Shown here piece by piece: positions 57,503 through 63,890 of a DNA stretch of 63,890 nucleotides (position 1 is the first letter of the stretch; every line of letters starts with the position of its first letter). A program made the translations under genes and the position numbers. The notes under the pieces were generated by a model. The model saw nothing but the letters and a program-made list of their open reading frames with translations. It was not told the origin of the DNA and made no database searches. Source of the DNA: Ignavibacteria bacterium (GTDB lineage Bacteria; Bacteroidota; Ignavibacteria; Kapaibacteriales; UBA4661); NCBI GenBank assembly GCA_947459425.1, contig CANHDJ010000016.1:1-63890 (forward strand), given 5' to 3'.

Positions 57503-58426
57503 ATGGAAAATATTCTTTTGTATGGACTTGTCTTTTTTCTTGTACTGGTATTGCTTTGGGGTTCGGTCGTCACGGTCGCCCAAGGTAGTGTTGCCGTCAT
57601 AACCGTCTTTGGTAAATTTCAGCGCGTGATGTCACCGGGATTAAATTTCAAAATACCGATTATTGAATCCGTCTTTCGCAGGATTTCTATCCAAAACCGC
57701 TCGGCAGAGTTAGAGTTTCAGGCAATTACTGCCGACCAAGCAAATGTAAAGTTTACGGCAATGCTTCTCTATGCCGTCGTCAACCAAAGCGAAGAAGCTA
57801 TAAAAAATGTTGCTTTTAAGTTTTTGGATGAGAAAAATTTTATGCAAGCATTGGTTCGGTCTGTGGAGGGATCGGTGCGTGGGTTTGTTGCAACAAAAAG
57901 GCAATCGGAAATTTTGGCACTACGCCGTGAAATTGTCGAGGATGTCAAGCAGCAGCTCGACAAAACATTGGAGGAATGGGGCTATCATCTTATTGACCTA
58001 CAAATGAACGATATTGCTTTTGATGAAGCCATTATGCGGTCAATGGCGCAGGTTGTTGCTTCCAATAATCTCAAAGCAGCGGCGGAAAATGAAGGTCAAG
58101 CGCTTTTGATTACAAAAACAAAACAAGCAGAGGCTGAAGGCAATGCCATCCGTATTGCTGCTGAAGCAGAGCGTCAAGCGGCACAACTGCGTGGTCAGGG
58201 TATCGCGTTGTTCCGGGAAGAGGTTGCAAAAGGTATGACCATGGCGGCGAAGGAAATGCAAGCGGCAAATATGGACACGTCGGCTATCCTGTTTTCCATG
58301 TGGACAGAATCCGTGAAGCATTTTGCCGAACATGGCAAAGGAAATATTATTATCCTTGATGGTTCGACAGTAGGTATGGCGCGAACACTGCAACAGCAAA
58401 TGGCTCTCAATAAATTGCGCGAGTAA
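57503..58426 (+). CDS. SPFH (stomatin/slipin) family membrane protein
   Basis: 307 residues from the ATG at 57503 (another ATG is two codons upstream). One N-terminal membrane helix (about 4-25), then the SPFH/PHB domain (AVITVFGKFQRVMSPGLNFKIP ...), a coiled-coil segment rich in Ala and Glu (about 185-245) and a C-terminal part with the stretch AILFSMWTESVKHF. Scaffolds membrane microdomains or regulates proteases in bacteria. No nfeD-like neighbour gene is present. Confidence 0.92.
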   Translation: MENILLYGLVFFLVLVLLWGSVVTVAQGSVAVITVFGKFQRVMSPGLNFKIPIIESVFRRISIQNRSAELEFQAITADQANVKFTAMLLYAVVNQSEEAIKNVAFKFLDEKNFMQALVRSVEGSVRGFVATKRQSEILALRREIVEDVKQQLDKTLEEWGYHLIDLQMNDIAFDEAIMRSMAQVVASNNLKAAAENEGQALLITKTKQAEAEGNAIRIAAEAERQAAQLRGQGIALFREEVAKGMTMAAKEMQAANMDTSAILFSMWTESVKHFAEHGKGNIIILDGSTVGMARTLQQQMALNKLRE

Positions 58427-58497
58427 TCAATGATGATTGCTCAAGAAGAATCGGCACAAACAGATTCATTGCTTCAATAACCGCTCATGCTGTTCGT

Positions 58498-59598
58498 ATG
58501 CGTAGAATATTAGCGCCTTTTTCGGGATTTCTTGAAAGACTACCACGATCTGTCATTTATGGCATATTGCGTCTGCTCTTCGGTATTCGCACAAAACCTC
58601 GACCGCTTTCGGTAAAGAATCTTCGGCGAATTCTTCTTTTCCGTTATGATCGCATTGGCGACATGGTCTTAACCACACCTATTTTTGACCTCATTAAAGC
58701 AAATGCTCCGGAAATAGAAATTCACGTCCTTGCGTCGCCATCCAATGCCGCAATATTGCGCTGTGATGAACGCATTAGTACCATTTATCGTTTTCGTATA
58801 TCTTGGCGCGAACTTTGGCGTTTGCGCCAAGAGATGCGGCAGGTGCAGTTTGATGCGGTTGCTTGCTTGGTGTTCAATAAAACGTGGGATGGGCTTTTAG
58901 CGGCATGGCTTTGTGGTACAAAAACACCGCGAATAACGGTTGCCCATGAACATCGTATCAAGTTTTATGAACCCCTCTATGATATTCAGGTACCGCGCCC
59001 GCCAAGCAGCTCTTCGCTGGCAGAACTTCATACTCACGTTGTTGCGGGTGCATTTGGTTGGAAGCGCGACGGCGCAGCGCTATCATTGCGGATTTGCCCC
59101 GATGCGAGTAAGCGCCAACAAAACTACCTGCGGCATATCGCAAAGAACCGACAAACGTTGCTTATTAACTGTTCGGCTGGAAGTTCTGAACGGAGTTTAT
59201 CTGCCCAACAGGTCAGCGATTTGGCGCAGTTACTTCAACAACACTATCCCGAACTGTGCCTGATGGTCGTTGGAATGCCCAGCGATAGCGCAATGATAGC
59301 GAGTATCTGCGTTCTCGCACCCTCCATCATGCCCATTCCGCCGACGGACGATATTCACGAGGTCTGCGCACTCGTCCAGAGCGTGACGTGGCTCATCACA
59401 CCGGATACATCGCTTGTGCATATCGCTTCTGCCGTCGGTACGCCTCTTGTGGCGCTCTATGCCAACAATTCGAGGAATGATATGCTTTTTGTTCCGTGTG
59501 GAGTGCGGCATGAACGTATTGTTGCGGAGGAGAATCAAGCAGTATGCGATATTTCCAGTCAAATCATTTTGGAAAATTTTACTCGGCTTGTGGCGTAG
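58498..59598 (+). CDS. Family 9 glycosyltransferase (heptosyltransferase-like)
   Basis: 366 residues. N-terminal domain with LLFRYDRIGDMVLTTPIFDLI, and C-terminal domain with INCSAGSSERSLSA and the donor-site motif PDTSLVHIASAVGTPLVALY. These are the marks of GT9 (ADP-heptose transferases of LPS core). The operon is single. It supports an LPS outer membrane in this organism. Confidence 0.92.
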   Translation: MRRILAPFSGFLERLPRSVIYGILRLLFGIRTKPRPLSVKNLRRILLFRYDRIGDMVLTTPIFDLIKANAPEIEIHVLASPSNAAILRCDERISTIYRFRISWRELWRLRQEMRQVQFDAVACLVFNKTWDGLLAAWLCGTKTPRITVAHEHRIKFYEPLYDIQVPRPPSSSSLAELHTHVVAGAFGWKRDGAALSLRICPDASKRQQNYLRHIAKNRQTLLINCSAGSSERSLSAQQVSDLAQLLQQHYPELCLMVVGMPSDSAMIASICVLAPSIMPIPPTDDIHEVCALVQSVTWLITPDTSLVHIASAVGTPLVALYANNSRNDMLFVPCGVRHERIVAEENQAVCDISSQIILENFTRLVA

Positions 59599-59688
59599 CA
59601 ATCTTCCTGCTCAATGGATTGAGGAGTACGAGAATGATGCTGCCCGAACGGGCTTCATGCATGGGAACATCTCTGGACATCATTCTAC

Positions 59689-59717
59689 TTGTTTGTGAGA
59701 AAAATTTCGTATCTTTG
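59689..59717 (+). promoter_or_regulatory. Promoter of the structured leader
   Basis: TTG at 59689-59691, 18 bases, then TATCTTTG at 59710-59717, a full match to TAnnTTTG. A transcript would begin near 59724 and run for about 280 bases to the start of the secreted-protein gene. Confidence 0.6.
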
Positions 59718-59757
59718 TAGCGAAATTTTCTGATAGCCCGTGCAAACTGGGTCAAAT
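59689..59757 (+). repeat. Promoter/leader repeat, copy A
   Basis: Promoter and first part of the structured leader. It aligns over about 70 bases with the minus strand of 46005-46074. Around the promoter octamer is the inverted repeat AAATTTCG (59702-59709) / CGAAATTT (59721-59728). Confidence 0.75.
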
Positions 59758-59885
59758 TCTATTGTTCTTTGTTTGAACCTTTTATCCCCTTGTAAAATCG
59801 ACATATAACTCAATTCATGCGTAATTGTGTTTGCTTTCTGTTCGGAAACCGGCAAAATTTCTCATTGACCGAAAGCCAGCACAAT

Positions 59886-59918
59886 ATACGCCCTGCAATA
59901 CGCGGGGCGTATCTTTTT
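59886..59918 (+). terminator. First terminator-like hairpin of the leader
   Basis: ATACGCCC (59886-59893) pairs with GGGCGTAT (59905-59912), followed by C and five T. Confidence 0.7.
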
Positions 59919-59983
59919 CTTGCTAGGTTAATGGGCGCTTGCCGGTGCCTCGAACAGAAGCGTTAAAAAGATACGCCTTTTTT
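59906..59983 (+). terminator. Second, mutually exclusive terminator hairpin
   Basis: GGCGTATCTTTTT (59906-59918) pairs perfectly with AAAAAGATACGCC (59965-59977), then six T. Its left arm is the right arm and T-run of the first hairpin. The 46-base loop holds a small hairpin GGCGC/GTGCC (59934-59949). The gene start lies 30 bases after it. Confidence 0.7.
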
Positions 59984-60006
59984 ATTACACTTTTTCGGAG
60001 TGAAAT

Positions 60007-60753
60007 ATGCGTATTCGCACAGCGAATGGTAGGTTGTTGGCTGGTGGTCGCCTTTGGGCGGTATTGGTGATAGTAATGGTGGTGCTTGGTGGTAGTGCCT
60101 TTGGGCAACAAAAACAGAGTGGTAAAATAAGCAGCAAAAAGGGCGGCACGGCATCGGAACGACGGACTATTGTGCCTGTTCCAGATGCTCGCATTATGAA
60201 CAATACGCCACCTGAATATAGATTGCCGGAGATACCAGTAGAAGCACCGAGAAGCGATAATCCTGTACCACCATTTAACGGTGCGGGGTGGTCTCCGCCG
60301 CCTTTTGTTTTACCAGGTATGCCGAACGCTCCGAATAGCGGTATTCTACCAGGACGTCTGCCTAGTCCTGGTGCTTTACCGCCGAGTGATCCGCCGCCTG
60401 TAGATTGCGAGGTTTTTTGTACTTGTCAGATATCTAGGCAAAGGAATGAAAACAGCTCGTCTGTCGCTGACTGCTCAATTCCTGATTATACTTTGTATGT
60501 TATTTCTATTACTAAAACATATACCAAGCGCTCTTTTCATAACTGTCAGGACGTTAATAAAACAGATGTGTGTGCGGGTAATGGAGGGGCATATACAGGA
60601 TATAAGCTATTGTTTACATCAAATCGCCATTCAGGATGTGATAATAGTGAGTTGAGCTCATACACACACAGACAAGGCGATGCGGGCTTGCCCCCCACGT
60701 CTTTTGGTATGTTCACTTCTCTCAGTGACTGCAACGGGAGATACTTGCCTTAA
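60007..60753 (+). CDS. Secreted Pro- and Cys-rich protein of unknown function
   Basis: 248 residues, ribosome site GGAG at 59997. Signal peptide (about 12-33, ending SAFGQ), then a long proline-rich linker (about 50-130, PPPFVLPGMP and LPPSDPPP) and a C-terminal domain with eight Cys (first pair CEVFCTC) that should form disulphides outside the cell. No family recognised. It lies just after the two-hairpin leader, which suggests regulated expression. Its codon use does not stand out by eye. Confidence 0.7.
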   Translation: MRIRTANGRLLAGGRLWAVLVIVMVVLGGSAFGQQKQSGKISSKKGGTASERRTIVPVPDARIMNNTPPEYRLPEIPVEAPRSDNPVPPFNGAGWSPPPFVLPGMPNAPNSGILPGRLPSPGALPPSDPPPVDCEVFCTCQISRQRNENSSSVADCSIPDYTLYVISITKTYTKRSFHNCQDVNKTDVCAGNGGAYTGYKLLFTSNRHSGCDNSELSSYTHRQGDAGLPPTSFGMFTSLSDCNGRYLP

Positions 60754-60854
60754 GGGTATTCACGCAATCATTGATAGAAGAGTAGCCCATCTGTAATATT
60801 CACATAGAAAGACTTGAAATCAAAAACTTATAAACTCAATACACAGCAATTACT

Positions 60855-61790
60855 ATGCAGCAATATCCTATCATCATAGCCATAAAAAAACTAACCATTG
60901 TTGTGGGGAGTACAATAGGCATAATTGCCATCGCTTCTTGCGCGGTCAGCAATTATACTGGCCAGCACTCAGGCGGCGATATTGTACCCTTGACTTCGAC
61001 CATGGAAACTCAATATCTTTATCACCCCAAAGTGGGCGACCCTCAGCGTCCTACAAGTTTGGCATTCGGTTCATCTCTTTCCGTTCCTAAAGCCTTAGTT
61101 TCCTCGAATCGGAATGAACATGAAAAGTTTATGAATCAAATAGAGCATAGCCCTGAGGCAGCAATTATGGACAAATTTGGGCGTGCGGCTATGAAAGTAA
61201 ATTCATGGCAGGAAGTTCATAGATTAGCCATAGAATGTATAGCAAAAACTACTGGAACACTGCCTGCATTCTATGTTCATCAACTGATTGCTTCAACTAT
61301 GCTGAAAACGTATTTTCTGTTACATAACCCAACCCCCGATATACAAGAAGCTGTTGGATATTACATGAATATTCTTATTAAATATGAGAATTACTCCGAT
61401 GCAAATTTGAAATCCCTGTGCCTACCAATTCTTATCGGTTATTGGCCAAATGAAAAAGTTATCGAAGTGGCGCAAAAGAATTTTAATAATGCTACCCGTA
61501 ATAAAGTCACGGTACACGGATTTCTTCAAGACTATTCGCAAAAGCGCCAAGTTGAATTAACAAAGCAATTGCCCGAGAAATATGCACAAATGACATCTTC
61601 ACAGTTCGCAACAAAGGTACAAGCAGATCTGGAAACAGCAATTTTAACCTTCCCTAAGCGCTCTAAGCCTTTTCCTGATCTAATTCACGACACAGAGGAG
61701 TGCTTGAAATTCGACAAAGATACTCCAGAGAGTATCGCCGTATTAGCTCTTTTAGCACAAGGTAAATTCGCACCATCTGCAAATAAATAA
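60855..61790 (+). CDS. Probable lipoprotein, hypothetical
   Basis: 311 residues. Hydrophobic N-terminus (about 12-30) ends in IAIASC, a lipobox. The mature part is largely helical (KFMNQIEHSPEAAIMDKFGRAA) with no family I recognise. It has a strong terminator 10 bases after its stop codon. It follows the secreted Pro/Cys protein by 101 bases and could be transcribed with it. Confidence 0.6.
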   Translation: MQQYPIIIAIKKLTIVVGSTIGIIAIASCAVSNYTGQHSGGDIVPLTSTMETQYLYHPKVGDPQRPTSLAFGSSLSVPKALVSSNRNEHEKFMNQIEHSPEAAIMDKFGRAAMKVNSWQEVHRLAIECIAKTTGTLPAFYVHQLIASTMLKTYFLLHNPTPDIQEAVGYYMNILIKYENYSDANLKSLCLPILIGYWPNEKVIEVAQKNFNNATRNKVTVHGFLQDYSQKRQVELTKQLPEKYAQMTSSQFATKVQADLETAILTFPKRSKPFPDLIHDTEECLKFDKDTPESIAVLALLAQGKFAPSANK

Positions 61791-61799
61791 AACCCATTT

Positions 61800-61832
61800 G
61801 CTACCGCTCTCCCTGAGAGCGGTAGCATTTTT
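61800..61832 (+). terminator. Rho-independent terminator
   Basis: Perfect 11-bp stem GCTACCGCTCT / AGAGCGGTAGC with a 5-base loop CCCTG, followed by ATTTTTC. Confidence 0.92.
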
Positions 61833-61844
61833 CTCACAAACATT

Positions 61845-62384
61845 ATGCGCAGTATGAAATTCTTCGCTTCTTTTGTTCTTATTCTTTTCGCATATAGCAG
61901 CGCAGCAGCCCAAGACCTCGTTCTTTGGAGGGACAGCAAGACACTGAAGTACGGTTTTAGCGACCAAGAAGGCAATATTGTTATCGCACCGCAGTTTGAC
62001 CTTCTCAAGCCCGTACAAAATGGGACGTGGGTAACAAAAGTTGGCAAAAAATATGGCTTGCTGAATAAAAAAGGGCAAGAAGTAATAGCGCCAAAATACG
62101 ATTCAGTGCAGATTGTCGCCAATAGCTGTGTGATTGTCGGGCTGGAAAAGAAATTTGGTGTTGTCAATGCCAAAGGCAAAGAGGTTATTGCGCCAGCCTT
62201 TACGGCAGTGCAGATTCTTCAAAATAATGTCATTAAGGTCAATAATGGCGAGAAGTTGGGGTGTTACGCCTTGGATGGTAAACAAATTCTTGCGGCAGAT
62301 TATGACCATATTACGTTCATCGAAGGCAGCCGCGTACAAGCCCGTAAAGGCTCCAGAACGACGACACACGCGCTACCCAAATAA
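61845..62384 (+). CDS. WG-repeat exported protein
   Basis: 179 residues with a signal peptide (about 1-22). Four WG-like repeats follow, each built around (Y/F)G(F/L/V)-x-(D/N)xxG-(K/N)-x-(I/V)IAPx(F/Y)D: GFSDQEGNIVIAPQFD, GLLNKKGQEVIAPKYD, GVVNAKGKEVIAPAFT and CYALDGKQILAADYD. WG repeats are common in exported proteins of Bacteroidota; roles vary. It is an isolated gene. Confidence 0.85.
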   Translation: MRSMKFFASFVLILFAYSSAAAQDLVLWRDSKTLKYGFSDQEGNIVIAPQFDLLKPVQNGTWVTKVGKKYGLLNKKGQEVIAPKYDSVQIVANSCVIVGLEKKFGVVNAKGKEVIAPAFTAVQILQNNVIKVNNGEKLGCYALDGKQILAADYDHITFIEGSRVQARKGSRTTTHALPK

Positions 62385-62400
62385 ATCCTTCTTGTGCAAT

Positions 62401-62436
62401 CAAGTTTGATATCAAGTTTGATATCAAGTTTGATAT
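62401..62436 (+). repeat. 12-bp tandem repeat, three copies
   Basis: CAAGTTTGATAT occurs three times head to tail, followed by a partial unit CAATTT, in the gap before the TPR gene. The units contain TTTG and the palindrome GATATC. Copy number change would shift spacing by 12 bases, so it may tune expression of the downstream gene; that is speculation. Confidence 0.9.
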
Positions 62437-62473
62437 CAATTTCTGTTTTTTCGACATCATTTCTCACGTAGCT

Positions 62474-63721
62474 ATGCGGTTCATTATCTCTATCGTTTTT
62501 GCGGCAGTGCTTTCTTCAACACTTTTTGCCCAAACACCCCAAAACTGGCGTAGTTATGCCGATCGCGCAATGGTGCGCTTGATGCTGCGCGATACCGTCG
62601 GTGCAACACAAATCTTCGCCGACGTTGTGCGTGGTTCGGGCGATAGTGCAGCTGCCTATCTACAACGAGGTCTTTTCAATGCCCGCATTCGCCGCGTTGA
62701 TAGCGCCTTTGCGGACATGGCAACTACAATTCAGAAAGATCCCGATAATGCTGAAGCCTATATTCTACGCGGCTCTCTGCGCTATGAACAACGCCAGTAC
62801 ATGGAAGCAGTCAAAGATTTTAGCCGAGTAATCTCTGTGGATAACGATCATGCCCAAGCCTATTATTTGCGAGGTTTAGCGGCGATTCGTCTGAATGATT
62901 ACGAAACAGCCGATTTCGATTTTGCGGATGCTGCGCGGATTGATTCGATGAATCCCGATATTCATTTTCAAATAGCGGTGGTGAATATTAAACAGCGCCG
63001 CTTGCCGAACGCCCTTGAATCTATCACGAAATCTATCAATCTGGACCTTGGATATGCGCAGGCGTATATGGTGCGGGCAGGAATCTTAATAGACATGGGA
63101 AAACCTCAAGAAGCCTGCGCAGATTTAGCGGCATCGGTGAAACTCGGCTACAAACCTGCTTTGGAGATGCTCCGAACGCAATGCGGCGGCCAACTGTCAG
63201 CAAAAGCCATTGATAGTTTGCAGACCTATACCCTTCAAGAAGTTACGGTTGTTGGAGAACGAGAAGAGTATCAACGGGCAGCACGGGAAATGAAAGTGAT
63301 AGCGCAGCGTAGTCGAGCTATCGCTTCCACGCTGGCAAATCGCATATCGCTTAGTCGCAGTGCGGGACGCTCGGTTCGTGTTCGAGGTATGTTCAGCGAT
63401 TCTGCCAGCGATGAGCGACCAATGGTTGTAGGAACAGGAACGCTGCCAATAACGTCGCTGCATTATATTGAATCTCAAAGAGCGAGCAAAACCAATCTTG
63501 ACGATTTTATTGCACTTACCGCAGACCGTGTTGCTGTCAGTAATAATGCCGAAGCGCAAAAAATTATGAATCGTATCCTTCAGCGTCGTAATTTCCTCAG
63601 AACGCTTTTGGATAATAACAATACCACTGAAGCCCGTGCAGTGATTCAAGAAATAGCAACAGAAATCAGTGTTGTAGCTGAGGTTCTCAACAAGGACGCG
63701 AGTCAGCAAGCAAAGCAGTAA
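62474..63721 (+). CDS. Exported TPR-repeat protein
   Basis: 415 residues with a signal peptide (about 1-20). At least five TPR units (about 35-235) are seen with patterns such as AYLQRGLFNARIRRVDSAFADM and AYYLRGLAAIRLNDYETADFDF. The C-terminal 180 residues are not TPR; they contain LQEVTVVGEREEYQRAAREM and no domain I recognise. Probably a periplasmic scaffold protein. It is convergent with mnmE, separated by 25 bases. Confidence 0.85.
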   Translation: MRFIISIVFAAVLSSTLFAQTPQNWRSYADRAMVRLMLRDTVGATQIFADVVRGSGDSAAAYLQRGLFNARIRRVDSAFADMATTIQKDPDNAEAYILRGSLRYEQRQYMEAVKDFSRVISVDNDHAQAYYLRGLAAIRLNDYETADFDFADAARIDSMNPDIHFQIAVVNIKQRRLPNALESITKSINLDLGYAQAYMVRAGILIDMGKPQEACADLAASVKLGYKPALEMLRTQCGGQLSAKAIDSLQTYTLQEVTVVGEREEYQRAAREMKVIAQRSRAIASTLANRISLSRSAGRSVRVRGMFSDSASDERPMVVGTGTLPITSLHYIESQRASKTNLDDFIALTADRVAVSNNAEAQKIMNRILQRRNFLRTLLDNNNTTEARAVIQEIATEISVVAEVLNKDASQQAKQ

Positions 63722-63746
63722 CAACCCTCGCAAAGCACTCTACACC

Positions 63747-63890
63747 TCACTTCCCGATACAAAACTTCCCAAAGACCGCATTCAAAATATCATCGTTCCA
63801 GACCGCACCCGTAATTTCGCCAATGTGCTTCAGTGCCGCACGGAGGTCGAGTGCGGTAAATTCATTGGATTCGCCCGCAAGCGCCGCTTC
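63747..63890 (-). CDS. mnmE: tRNA modification GTPase MnmE, C-terminal part
   Basis: 48 codons at the right edge on the minus strand, ending GAVWNDDILNAVFGKFCIGK and a stop. This is the MnmE C-terminus, with the conserved FCIGK (the Cys acting in catalysis). MnmE with MnmG modifies wobble uridine at position 34. The rest of the gene lies beyond the window. Its neighbours in many genomes are rpmH, yidC and parAB near the origin. Confidence 0.88.
   Translation of the reverse strand, partial: EAALAGESNEFTALDLRAALKHIGEITGAVWNDDILNAVFGKFCIGK

Larger units (their letters stand above)
59724..59985 (+). ncRNA. Structured leader or small RNA with two alternative 3' hairpins
   Basis: 262 bases with several helices by eye: a GGGTCAAA/TTTGAACC arm (about 59750-59782), a 15-bp helix ATTGTGTTTGCTTTC with GAAAGCCAGCACAAT (one mismatch, one G-U), and two terminator-like hairpins at 59886 and 59906 that cannot form together. 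It may be a riboswitch-like leader of the secreted protein, or a small RNA ending at the first terminator. I recognise no known family. The start, by inference from the promoter, is approximate. Confidence 0.6.

Noticed and set aside
59724..59985. tmRNA, SRP RNA, RNase P RNA or 6S RNA identity
   Set aside because: None of the hallmark sequences of tmRNA, SRP RNA or RNase P RNA are present and the ends do not form the long closing stem of 6S RNA; a covariance search is needed.

Overview
The window reads as a chromosomal segment of a Gram-negative bacterium from the Bacteroidota/Chlorobiota assemblage; a Kapabacteria- or Ignavibacteria-like organism is my best guess. The evidence is LPS synthesis (lpxK, a family 9 heptosyltransferase-like enzyme), many outer-membrane barrels, a type IX secretion plug-like protein (DUF5103), a BatA-like VWA protein, a giant VWA/WD40/OmpA protein, and promoters of the Bacteroidota form (TTTG, 18-20 bases, TAnnTTTG) ahead of purB, purL and other genes. 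It looks like ordinary chromosome with one clear accessory island (39.5-46.1 kb). Two perfect parS sites (55.6 and 57.4 kb) and the 3' end of mnmE at the right edge suggest the segment lies near the replication origin.

Left part (0-25 kb, mostly minus strand): B12-dependent ribonucleotide reductase; a 1585-residue VWA-WD40-OmpA surface protein; a DUF3299-like exported protein overlapping a pRiA4b ORF-3-like protein; an orphan PhnD-type binding protein; a hicBA toxin-antitoxin pair; a 3-hydroxyacyl-CoA dehydrogenase-like protein lacking catalytic residues; a TerB-FHA-ABCG fusion transporter; then a plus-strand chemotaxis receptor; then DUF5103, proC, a BatA-like protein and a methyltransferase.

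Middle (25-39 kb): YfhO membrane protein, MsbA-like ABC exporter, a CAU tRNA, several exported barrels and lipoproteins, glgA, two tandem barrel paralogues, purL.

Island (39.5-46.1 kb): a type III-like restriction system in the order res, antitoxin, toxin, mod. The 5' end of res is interrupted by a 90-bp inverted-repeat element with TTA target duplications that brings in-frame stops. The target-recognition part of mod is markedly AT-rich, like a swapped module.

Right part (46-63.9 kb): MscS channel, purB, SpoIIE-type phosphatase, DinB protein, small exported and hypothetical proteins, a CADD-type diiron protein with all metal ligands, rhomboid protease, lpxK, thiamine pyrophosphokinase, GNAT, an RmlD-like reductase, SPFH protein and a GT9 enzyme. 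Then comes a promoter followed by a strongly structured leader with two mutually exclusive terminator-like hairpins ahead of a secreted Pro/Cys-rich protein. An inverted, diverged copy of the promoter and first part of this leader lies just after mod. A lipoprotein, a WG-repeat protein, a TPR protein and partial mnmE end the window.

All calls are from reading the sequence; no database search was run.
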